A stretch of DNA of 5,189 nucleotides, from positions 1 through 5,189 of the forward strand of contig JAGLDO010000221.1 of assembly GCA_023145555.1 (NCBI GenBank). The letters are read 5' to 3'. The stretch is from Bacteroidales bacterium (GTDB taxonomy: Bacteria; Bacteroidota; Bacteroidia; Bacteroidales; B39-G9). Under the pieces are notes generated by a model, which saw only the letters and a program-made list of their open reading frames with translations, was not told where the DNA came from and ran no database searches. The translations under genes were made by a program, and so were the position numbers. Below are positions 1 through 5,189 of the stretch, in pieces (the stretch's first letter is position 1; each line of letters begins with the position of its first letter).

Positions 1-264
1 GTCATCACCTGTCATTGCATTATGGTCAATCTTTCCGTTTTTAAGTTTCGGAGCCGCCCAAGTTGTCCAACTAAATTTTGGCTCAATTATTTTCTCGTAA
101 GTCTTTCCTGATAAAAGTGCAGCAGTTTCTTTGTCTTTTTCTAAATCTTCAAGATATTTCAGAAACAGCACCCAAGAGGTTTGTTCTACATAATCTAATT
201 CACTTCCACAGCCTGCATCTTTGTGCAGAATATCGTCTATATTTTTAAATACTTGTTCAAACAT
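1..264 (-). CDS. hsdM: Type I restriction-modification DNA methyltransferase subunit M, N-terminal part (runs off the left edge)
   Basis: HsdM methylates adenine using S-adenosylmethionine. With the specificity subunit HsdS it forms the modification enzyme, and with HsdR the full restriction complex, in the cytoplasm. Only the first 88 codons are inside the window; reading leftward from the ATG at 264-262 the frame is open to base 1. The translation starts MFEQVFKNIDDILHKDAGCG and continues through ELDYVEQTSWVLFLKYLEDLEKD (quoted in part: ELDYVEQTSW, FLKYLEDLEKD) to SWTTWAAPK and DHNAMTGDD. This is the helical N-terminal domain typical of HsdM, recognised from memory of the family. The SAM-binding and NPPF catalytic motifs would lie further left and cannot be checked. 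The ATG fits the usual HsdM N-terminus. A weak AAAGGAA lies about 13 bases upstream on the coding strand. The small frameshifted gene at 326-707 lies 61 bp upstream on the same strand. hsdS and hsdR are expected beyond the left edge, by inference. Confidence 0.9.
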   Translation of the reverse strand, partial: MFEQVFKNIDDILHKDAGCGSELDYVEQTSWVLFLKYLEDLEKDKETAALLSGKTYEKIIEPKFSWTTWAAPKLKNGKIDHNAMTGDD

Positions 265-314
265 ATTGTTTTCTAATTCCTTTTATTTCTGTTTATAATT
301 TAGTATAGCTGTAT

Positions 315-324
315 TGTTAGCCGC
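315..324. repeat. TGTTAGCCGC, left member of an inverted pair flanking the small gene
   Basis: TGTTAGCCGC lies immediately downstream of the small gene's stop codon. Its reverse complement GCGGCTAACA matches GCGGCTAAAA at 758-767 at 9 of 10 positions. The two copies therefore face each other across the whole small gene and its upstream region. The function is unknown; a recombination-site or cassette-boundary role is only a guess. Confidence 0.4.
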
Positions 325-325
325 T

Positions 326-707
326 TTATTTTATAATTTTTTCAATTTTTTCTTTTAATAAACTTATTTCTTTTATACGTAATTCAATAATTCTTAAAGT
401 ATCCTGTTGTTTGTCGTTACAAGCTATGCAAGTTTTTATATGTTCAACATCTCCCGTTAGTCTTTTTTCTTTTAAATGATTATTGATGTAATCATAAAAT
501 TCGATAGAAATCTGAGAAGGAAGGTTTTTAGATAAAAACTCTATCATAGAAATTATTTCATTTAATAAAGTATATTTTTCTTTGAAAATATCATAATATT
601 CAACAGGCTCAATTCCTTTTTCTTTTTTGAAAGTTTCTTGTCTTATCAATAATCAGTGATGCAAATAGACCAAATAGAAATGGAACAATCCAGTTAATTA
701 ATTCCAT
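326..707 (-). pseudogene. Small membrane-anchored protein of unknown function, apparently frameshifted
   Basis: I do not recognise this family. From the ATG at 707-705 the frame gives MELINWIVPFLFGLFASLII, a clear single N-terminal membrane helix (about residues 4-20), then DKTRNFQ, and hits a stop after 32 residues. A second frame overlaps it and runs to a TAA at 328-326. It has no ATG near its beginning, only a TTG at 649-647 that would begin the protein in the middle of this sequence. Removing one A from the A6/A5 stretch (plus-strand T runs at 623-628 and 617-621) joins the two into one 126-residue protein: membrane helix, then a soluble Lys/Glu-rich helical tail ending in LKEKIEKIIK that could be coiled coil. 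A CIAC (CxxC) motif falls at about residues 93-96 of the joined product. The gene sits just upstream of hsdM on the same strand, so it may be cargo of that locus. A sequencing or assembly indel is as likely as a true mutation. Alternatively, the 107-residue TTG-started frame is the gene. Confidence 0.55.
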
Positions 708-757
708 AGTTAAATTTTAATTTTTTATAATTTTAATCATTATCATGTTGTTTTATT

Positions 758-767
758 GCGGCTAAAA
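758..767. repeat. GCGGCTAAAA, right member of an inverted pair flanking the small gene
   Basis: This is the partner of the copy at 315-324, with 9 of 10 bases matching in inverted orientation. It lies 51 bases upstream of the small gene's ATG. Related AAGCGG(C/T)TA copies occur at 5005-5013 and 5069-5076, so the motif appears in both flanking non-coding areas. Confidence 0.4.
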
Positions 768-771
768 CTTT

Positions 772-797
772 AATAAGACACATACGTGTGTCTTATT
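772..797. repeat. Perfect 11-bp hairpin with TACG tetraloop
   Basis: The left arm AATAAGACACA (772-782), the loop TACG (783-786) and the right arm TGTGTCTTATT (787-797) pair without a mismatch. UACG belongs to the UNCG loop class, although here the closing pair is A-T rather than the stabilising C-G. On the plus strand only TTC follows; on the minus strand the sequence after the stem has no T-run. It is therefore a poor match to an intrinsic terminator on either strand. It lies just upstream of the leftward small gene, so an operator dyad or a 5' leader stem-loop is equally possible. Confidence 0.6.
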
Positions 798-1026
798 TTC
801 ACTGTTACTCCTATTATTAATACCCGTAAACAAATAATTTTTTGATTGATACAGTTTATACGTAAATGTATTAATATTTTTTTTGTTAACAAACGAATTT
901 TGTTTTTTTTACTTTTTACTTGTATTGTTTTTTGTTCTCGTATATATTTTTCATGATAAGTACGATAATTCGGTGTTTTTATATCATCATTATTAATGAA
1001 AAATTTTATACTTTTATATAAATTTA

Positions 1027-1141
1027 TCCGAAAAGACCTGACATGTTTGCAGCAATAAAAAACAGCATGATTAAATCGTTGATAATCTGAATAATATAAA
1101 ACATGTCAGGTCTCTGTAATTTAAAATTTAAACTTTTCGGA
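1027..1141. repeat. Large two-part inverted repeat upstream of the transglutaminase operon
   Basis: The inner arms AGACCTGACATGTTT (1034-1048) and AAACATGTCAGGTCT (1099-1113) are perfect 15-bp inverted copies with 50 bases between them. An outer pair, TCCGAAAAG (1027-1035) and CTTTTCGGA (1133-1141), adds a second perfect stem of up to 9 bp, sharing two bases with the inner left arm. On the right side the two stems are separated by about 20 A/T-rich bases that contain a tandem AATTTAA. Transcribed, it would form a long branched or bulged stem of about 22 pairs, ending 40 bases before the ATG at 1182. ACCTGACA/TGTCAGGT-type palindromes recur between genes in many Bacteroidota, as I remember it. 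It may be an interspersed repeat, a small non-autonomous element, or an mRNA leader structure. No T-run follows, so an intrinsic terminator is unlikely. Confidence 0.75.
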
Positions 1142-1181
1142 GAGGACTCGTATTTATAAAAATTTATTAATTATTTAAACT

Positions 1182-3143
1182 ATGTATAAAAAACAATTAT
1201 TTTTTTCATTAATCTTAGCTTTTTTTACTTTTTCGGCATCAGCTCAATCAGTAACAGAGTTGATAAAAAAATATGATAACACACAAAAATATAAGGGCTA
1301 TAATCTGCTTTTAATTTTTGACAGCACTAAAGTAGATGTGCACGAAACCGGATTAAGTTATAACAATAAACACACCTTGTATAAAGTTTTAACTTATAAA
1401 GGCGCAAAAAAATTAAGTAATTTAAAGTTTGACTACGACCCGCAATCTGCTTTTGTTGAAATTAAAAAAGTTGTTATTTATAAAAAAGACGGCACAAAAA
1501 AAGAGCTTGATATTAATACTGTTTTAGATTATCCTGCACCGGCACACATGATTTATTGGGGCGCACGACAAAAGATGATTGAAGTCGGAAGATTAGAGCC
1601 CGGCGATGCTGTTGAGGTAATGATGTTTAAAAAAGGATTTACTTATGCTCTTTTGCAAGATGGACAAAATAACGACGATAGATATATACCTCCAATGAAA
1701 GGACAATTTTATGATATTGTTCCTTTTTGGAACAGTAATCCAATAGCAAAAAAGGTTTATCAGGTAAAAGTGCCTAAAGAAAAATATTTTCAATATAAAT
1801 TTTATAATGGAGTTGTTGATTCTGCAAAAAAACAAATTGGAGACAAAATTCAATATACTTTTACCAAAACAAACATTTTACCAATTCGCAGAGAACAACG
1901 TTCATTAGGACTATCTGATATTGCACCCAAATTATTATTATCAACAAGTCGCAATTGGGAAGAAAAATCTGTTTGGTTTAATAAGGTGAATGAAGATTAT
2001 GGCAGTTTTGAATCAACAAAAGAAATTGACGAAAAGGTTGACGAGATTTTACAAGGAGCTAAAGATGAAATGGATTCTGTTTCAAGACTAACTCATTGGG
2101 TTGGCGATGAAATTCGTTATAGCGGAATATCAATGGGCGAAGGTGAAGGCTTCACTCTTCACAAAGGCGAAATGAATTTTCGTGATAGATGTGGCGTTTG
2201 TAAAGACAAAGCGGGTATGTTAATTACCATGTTGCGTGCTGCCGGTTTTACAGCTTATCCGGCAATGACAATGGCAGGTTCGAGAATTGAAAATATTCCG
2301 GCTGACCAGTTTAACCATTGTGTTGTAGTTGCAAAATTATCTGACAAAAAATATCATTTGCTCGATCCTACATGGGTGCCTTTTGTCCGTGAACTTTGGT
2401 CAAGCTGTGAACAGCAACAGAATTATTTAATGGGTCTTCCCGAAGGTGCTGATTTAAAAGAAACACCAATCTCTGCACCCGAAAATCATTTGTTGAAAAT
2501 AATAGGAAATTCAGAAATATCTAATGATGGAACACTTACCGGAGAAGTTATTCTTACAGCAACCGGACAATCAGACGCAAGTTTAAGAGGTGTTTTTAAT
2601 TATTCGAAAAAATCGCAGTGGAAAGAAAATGTTGAAAAACAAATTCTTGCAATTAATCCTTTAGCAGAAATTGTTGATATGAAATATACTAACACTTATG
2701 ATTATCAAAAAACTCCTGTAGAAATTAAAGTTAAGTTCAGAATTCCTGATTATGCAATTATATCTGAAAATGAAATGATTTTTAAACCTTTTGCTGCTCA
2801 AAATGTGTTTAAATACGCACAATCTCAACTTCGATTCAATACTGATTTGAATGAAAGAAAATATGGTTTTAAAGATCGCTGCAGCAGATTGGTGGAAATT
2901 AACGAAACAATAAAATTGCCAAAATTCGAAAGCGAAATATATTTGCCTAAAGCAGATAGTTCTGACGGAAGTGGAGCAAGCTTTGTGGGTAGTTATACTT
3001 TAAAAGAAAATACGCTTGTGATTAACGAAAAAGTAAGTTATAAAAAACGTGTTTACTCTTCAGAGGATTGGCAATCGTTTAAACAAGCAATTAAATCGCA
3101 AAACAAATTTGCTGATGAATATGTTATTTTAAAAATTAAATAA
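1182..3143 (+). CDS. Exported DUF3857-type transglutaminase-like protein with intact Cys-His-Asp triad
   Basis: Predicted periplasmic or surface protein of 653 residues. Residues 1-21 form a signal peptide (YKK, hydrophobic core, ASA before Gln22; cleavage inferred after Ala21). Residues about 40-240 resemble DUF3857, a beta-rich domain that usually precedes a transglutaminase-like domain. Residues about 285-400 form the papain-like transglutaminase core: HWVGDEIRYSG, then CGVCKDKAGML with nucleophile Cys340, FNH with His379, and LLDPTW with Asp395. The full triad is present, so hydrolase (protease-like) or acyl-transfer activity is possible; substrate unknown. Residues about 430-653 are a beta-rich tail, possibly DUF3858-like. 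Cys337 forms a CxxC with the nucleophile, and Cys380 follows the catalytic His. The ATG is chosen because it begins the signal peptide directly; no Shine-Dalgarno is seen. The length fits complete family members. The next gene starts 37 bp downstream and is a degenerate paralogue, suggesting one operon. A structured repeat lies in the presumed leader. Confidence 0.88.
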   Translation: MYKKQLFFSLILAFFTFSASAQSVTELIKKYDNTQKYKGYNLLLIFDSTKVDVHETGLSYNNKHTLYKVLTYKGAKKLSNLKFDYDPQSAFVEIKKVVIYKKDGTKKELDINTVLDYPAPAHMIYWGARQKMIEVGRLEPGDAVEVMMFKKGFTYALLQDGQNNDDRYIPPMKGQFYDIVPFWNSNPIAKKVYQVKVPKEKYFQYKFYNGVVDSAKKQIGDKIQYTFTKTNILPIRREQRSLGLSDIAPKLLLSTSRNWEEKSVWFNKVNEDYGSFESTKEIDEKVDEILQGAKDEMDSVSRLTHWVGDEIRYSGISMGEGEGFTLHKGEMNFRDRCGVCKDKAGMLITMLRAAGFTAYPAMTMAGSRIENIPADQFNHCVVVAKLSDKKYHLLDPTWVPFVRELWSSCEQQQNYLMGLPEGADLKETPISAPENHLLKIIGNSEISNDGTLTGEVILTATGQSDASLRGVFNYSKKSQWKENVEKQILAINPLAEIVDMKYTNTYDYQKTPVEIKVKFRIPDYAIISENEMIFKPFAAQNVFKYAQSQLRFNTDLNERKYGFKDRCSRLVEINETIKLPKFESEIYLPKADSSDGSGASFVGSYTLKENTLVINEKVSYKKRVYSSEDWQSFKQAIKSQNKFADEYVILKIK

Positions 3144-3180
3144 ATTAGAGATTTTTAGTTAAATATAAAAATATAGGAAG

Positions 3181-4977
3181 ATGAAACGAGTAATTTTATT
3201 ATTAATAATTATAGGATTATATTCTTGTAATACTTTTGATGCAGAAAAATATAAAAACAACGACGCCGTTTACTTAAATATGGTAAAAGAATACCGGTTA
3301 AACGATGACGGGTCGGTTGATTATCGTTATTCTCATAAATTGAGATTGTTAAGTTACTATGTTATTAATCGCGTATATGGGGAAAGTTTTATTCCTTATA
3401 ATTTGAAACATCAAACTCTTACTATAAATAAATCATTAACAACAATGGCTGATGGTAAGGAGGTAAAAACACCCGAGAATGCATTTAACAAAATACTTCC
3501 TCGTTTTGCCGCAAATGCTCCATACTATAATAATCTTCGCGAGATGGTTGTTACTCATACCGCACTTGAACGAAATGCAACCATTGATTTGGATTATACT
3601 ATTCATAGCAATAAAAATTATTATCCATATTTAATGGGAAATGAAACTCTTACTGCGAGTTCGCCAATTCAAAAATTGACAATAATTGTAAAAGTTCCAC
3701 ATGATAAAAAATTAAATTATAAGCTTTTTAATTATCAACAAGAACCAAAAGTGACAAAAACCAGTTCGTCAATTGAATATAAATGGGTGTTTAATGATTT
3801 GCCGGCAATTTCAAGAGAACCGATGCGCTCTCAACAAACAGAGCCAAAATTTAATTTTTCTACAGCCGGAGATTTTAATCAGGCTTTTAAAGAATTTGTT
3901 AAAAACAATCCTGTTAATGAAGTAAATTTAAATGAGAAAAGAATAAAAAAACAAACCATTCTTTTAACAGCTCTTGAATGTCAAAAAAAAGTTGTTAATG
4001 AGTTTAATCATTATAAAATTCCGTTAAAGCATAATGGTTTTAAGTTTAGAGATGCCAAAAGTGTTTGGGAAAGCAATGGAGGAACAAACATTGAGAAAAC
4101 AATAATGCTGGTAAATTTGTTAAAAAATTGCAATATTGATGCTGAGCCGATTGCTGTTATTGACAGTTGTTTTAATAATAAACCATATGTTAATTTACTA
4201 AATGTTAAAAATTTTTTAGTTAAAGTAAATTTAGAGAAAGACAACTACATTTATCTGTCAGCAAATGAAATAAACAATTCAGATTATAAATATAAATTAA
4301 ATAATAAGACAGTTGTAATTCTAAAGCAAGAAAACGAAAAAATTAAAACAATTAACGAAAAAACTTATGATAACAACTTGTCTGTTACGTCAAATTTAAA
4401 ACTAACAGATAAAAATATAATTTCAGGAACAATAAATTTCACATTAACAAATGGGGTAAATCCGTATTTGAATACAATTACGAATAAAAAATCAATAAAA
4501 AATATATTTAAAAATTTATCTTCATCAAATATCAGCAACTATTCATTAAAACAAAACACAGGAGAAGAAACCAATGTTGTTTTTAATGTTGAAATGAAAG
4601 ATTTGAAAGAACAAGCCAACTATATTTTTTGGAAACTTCCCGAGTTTAATATGGGCTTTAATAAATGGTATTTGAGAAGTTTAACTAAAGAAAGAGTATC
4701 CTCTTTAGAACTGCCATTTTGCATAAACGAAAGCTATAATTATAAACTATCTATTCCGGATAATTATAAATTGCTTGCTATTGACACTACTATTTCTATT
4801 AATAACAAACTTGGAAGTGTTAATATAGATATTGTTAACAAAGAAAACAGTTTGTCAATTTCCCGTTCAATAAAATTAATTAAAACTAAAGTTGATACTT
4901 CAGAATATGCAGATTTTAAGATATTGATTGATACCTGGTTAAACCCAAAAAATAAAGAAGTTATTTTAAAGTATTAA
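3181..4977 (+). CDS. DUF3857-type lipoprotein with a degenerate transglutaminase-like domain (predicted pseudoenzyme)
   Basis: Predicted lipoprotein of 598 residues. A short hydrophobic N-terminus ends in the lipobox LYSC, so Cys16 should be lipidated and the protein anchored to a membrane facing the periplasm or surface. Residues about 25-225 are DUF3857-like, with the stretch ILPRFAANAPYYNNLREMVV (104-123) and HTALE (126-130). Residues about 258-362 align with the transglutaminase core of the upstream protein, but GGTNIEKTIML stands where that protein has GVCKDKAGML. Cys340 corresponds to Asn303, His379 to Asn344 and Asp395 to Ser360, with the last two spaced identically in both proteins (16 residues). 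No catalysis of the usual kind is expected; binding, scaffolding or regulation of the neighbour is inferred. Residues about 400-598 are a beta-rich, Asn/Lys-rich tail. GGAAG abuts the ATG too closely to be a good Shine-Dalgarno. The gap to the upstream gene is 37 bp with no terminator seen, so co-transcription is likely. The frame is intact, so this is not decay. Confidence 0.85.
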   Translation: MKRVILLLIIIGLYSCNTFDAEKYKNNDAVYLNMVKEYRLNDDGSVDYRYSHKLRLLSYYVINRVYGESFIPYNLKHQTLTINKSLTTMADGKEVKTPENAFNKILPRFAANAPYYNNLREMVVTHTALERNATIDLDYTIHSNKNYYPYLMGNETLTASSPIQKLTIIVKVPHDKKLNYKLFNYQQEPKVTKTSSSIEYKWVFNDLPAISREPMRSQQTEPKFNFSTAGDFNQAFKEFVKNNPVNEVNLNEKRIKKQTILLTALECQKKVVNEFNHYKIPLKHNGFKFRDAKSVWESNGGTNIEKTIMLVNLLKNCNIDAEPIAVIDSCFNNKPYVNLLNVKNFLVKVNLEKDNYIYLSANEINNSDYKYKLNNKTVVILKQENEKIKTINEKTYDNNLSVTSNLKLTDKNIISGTINFTLTNGVNPYLNTITNKKSIKNIFKNLSSSNISNYSLKQNTGEETNVVFNVEMKDLKEQANYIFWKLPEFNMGFNKWYLRSLTKERVSSLELPFCINESYNYKLSIPDNYKLLAIDTTISINNKLGSVNIDIVNKENSLSISRSIKLIKTKVDTSEYADFKILIDTWLNPKNKEVILKY

Positions 4978-4998
4978 TTGTTGAATCCAGTTTAAAAA

Positions 4999-5089
4999 GC
5001 CACTAAGCGGTTAACTTTACAAAAAGATTGAAAGCTAATCAGTACGTCAATTTATTAGAAATTCGCTAAGCGGCTATAAAAAGTTAAAG
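4999..5089. repeat. Paired CTAAGCGG repeats with an inverted TTAACTTT/AAAGTTAA arm
   Basis: CTAAGCGG occurs twice in direct orientation (5003-5010 and 5066-5073), within the related stretches ACTAAGCGGTTAAC and GCTAAGCGGCTATA. Just after the first copy TTAACTTT (5011-5018) is the exact reverse complement of AAAGTTAA (5080-5087), so the two copies also bracket a possible 8-bp stem with a loop of about 60 bases. The second copy contains a small CGCT-A-AGCG dyad (5064-5072). It lies just downstream of the second transglutaminase-like gene. No T-run follows, so I do not call it a terminator. It resembles the GCGGCTAA motif around the small leftward gene. Confidence 0.45.
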
Positions 5090-5102
5090 TAGAAAGGATA
5101 AA

Positions 5103-5133
5103 AATTTTCCAAATCTTTAAGATTTTGAAAATT
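5103..5133. repeat. Imperfect 13-bp hairpin, AT-rich
   Basis: AATTTTCCAAATC (5103-5115) and GATTTTGAAAATT (5121-5133) pair at 12 of 13 positions around a TTTAA loop; the single mismatch is C5110 against T5126. It begins about 125 bases after the stop codon of the second transglutaminase-like gene and is not followed by a T-run on either strand. With the adjacent GC-richer hairpin at 5137-5157 it looks like one composite intergenic repeat of a type I associate with Bacteroidota (recalled, not checked). Partial termination or 3'-end protection of the operon mRNA is possible. Confidence 0.55.
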
Positions 5134-5136
5134 ATC

Positions 5137-5157
5137 GGCACAAGCGAGACGCTTGCC
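5137..5157. repeat. Short GC-rich hairpin CAAGCG-AGA-CGCTTG
   Basis: CAAGCG (5141-5146) and CGCTTG (5150-5155) pair perfectly around a three-base loop. GG (5137-5138) and CC (5156-5157) can extend the stem past a two-base bulge. Its GC-rich arms stand out against AT-rich surroundings, which fits an interspersed repeat unit. It directly follows the 5103-5133 hairpin. Confidence 0.5.
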
Positions 5158-5189
5158 CTATAAATGTGATGTTTCAAACTATTCGTCAT

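Larger units (their letters stand above)
708..1181. other. Divergent non-coding region between the hsdM side and the transglutaminase operon
   Basis: I see no credible coding sequence in these 474 bases. They contain the 772-797 hairpin, then a very T-rich stretch (about 835-955) with a perfect 12-bp palindrome TTTGTTAACAAA at 882-893, and then the large inverted repeat at 1027-1141. Promoters for both directions should lie here. I looked for the Bacteroidota-type TTTG / TAnnTTTG pair and found only weak partial matches, for example CTTG at 919-922 followed after 20 bases by TATATTTT at 943-950. I do not call a promoter. The segment from about 1142 to 1181 has no Shine-Dalgarno before the ATG at 1182, only A/T-rich sequence. 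Confidence 0.7.

Noticed and set aside
770..802. A 10-codon minus-strand reading frame starting at GTG, preceded five bases earlier by AGGAG (plus-strand CTCCT 808-812), as a possible leader peptide.
   Set aside because: Bacteroidota seldom use Shine-Dalgarno sites, the start is GTG, and nearly all of the frame is the hairpin itself, so the match is likely chance.
919..950. CTTG followed 20 bases later by TATATTTT as a Bacteroidota-type promoter for the operon.
   Set aside because: Each half has a mismatch to the TTTG / TAnnTTTG pattern, and such partial matches are expected by chance in this T-rich stretch.
1034..1113. The 15-bp inverted repeat as ends of an insertion sequence or as a two-unit CRISPR-like array.
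   Set aside because: Only about 50 bases lie between the arms, with no transposase frame and no clear target-site duplication. The copies are inverted rather than direct, so a CRISPR is excluded.
1593..1853. An 86-residue minus-strand reading frame inside the first transglutaminase-like gene.
   Set aside because: It lies wholly opposite a well-supported coding region, is Phe/Ile/Lys-rich as expected from a shadow frame, and has no recognisable family.
4011..4244. A 77-residue minus-strand reading frame inside the second transglutaminase-like gene.
   Set aside because: Shadow of the real plus-strand gene with no own start context or recognisable motif.
5055..5189. A 44-codon minus-strand frame beginning with an ATG exactly at the right edge.
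   Set aside because: It is made almost entirely of the two hairpin repeats and flanking A/T-rich sequence. Such frames through palindromic repeats are usually not genes.

Overview
The window looks like AT-rich chromosomal DNA from a member of the Bacteroidota. The evidence is A/T-rich ribosome-binding regions with no clear Shine-Dalgarno, a signal peptide cut before Gln (ASA|Q), a lipoprotein signal, and a tandem pair of large exported DUF3857/transglutaminase-like proteins of a kind common in that phylum. The host assignment is inference; no rRNA or other marker gene is present.

Layout. Positions 1-707 read leftward. A small unknown membrane-anchored gene (326-707, apparently frameshifted in an A6/A5 stretch) is followed after 61 bp by the first 88 codons of a type I restriction-modification methyltransferase, hsdM (264 to 1), which runs off the left edge. 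Positions 708-1181 are a non-coding divergent region. It holds a perfect 11-bp hairpin with a TACG loop (772-797), very T-rich DNA with a 12-bp palindrome, and a large two-part inverted repeat (1027-1141) that ends 40 bp before the next gene. Positions 1182-4977 hold two rightward genes 37 bp apart, probably one operon. The first encodes a 653-residue exported protein with DUF3857-like and transglutaminase-like domains and an intact Cys340/His379/Asp395 triad. The second encodes a 598-residue predicted lipoprotein of the same architecture in which all three catalytic positions are replaced (Asn303/Asn344/Ser360). Positions 4978-5189 are non-coding and repeat-rich.

How the parts may work together. 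The two exported proteins look like a catalytically competent member and a membrane-anchored, non-catalytic paralogue made from one mRNA. A scaffold, substrate-binding or regulatory role for the lipoprotein is inferred. The left arm is the edge of a restriction-modification locus, a typical accessory region, and nothing seen links it functionally to the right arm. A GCGG(C/T)TA-type motif recurs in the non-coding segments on both sides. I see no CRISPR array, tRNA, rRNA, transposase or recognisable riboswitch.
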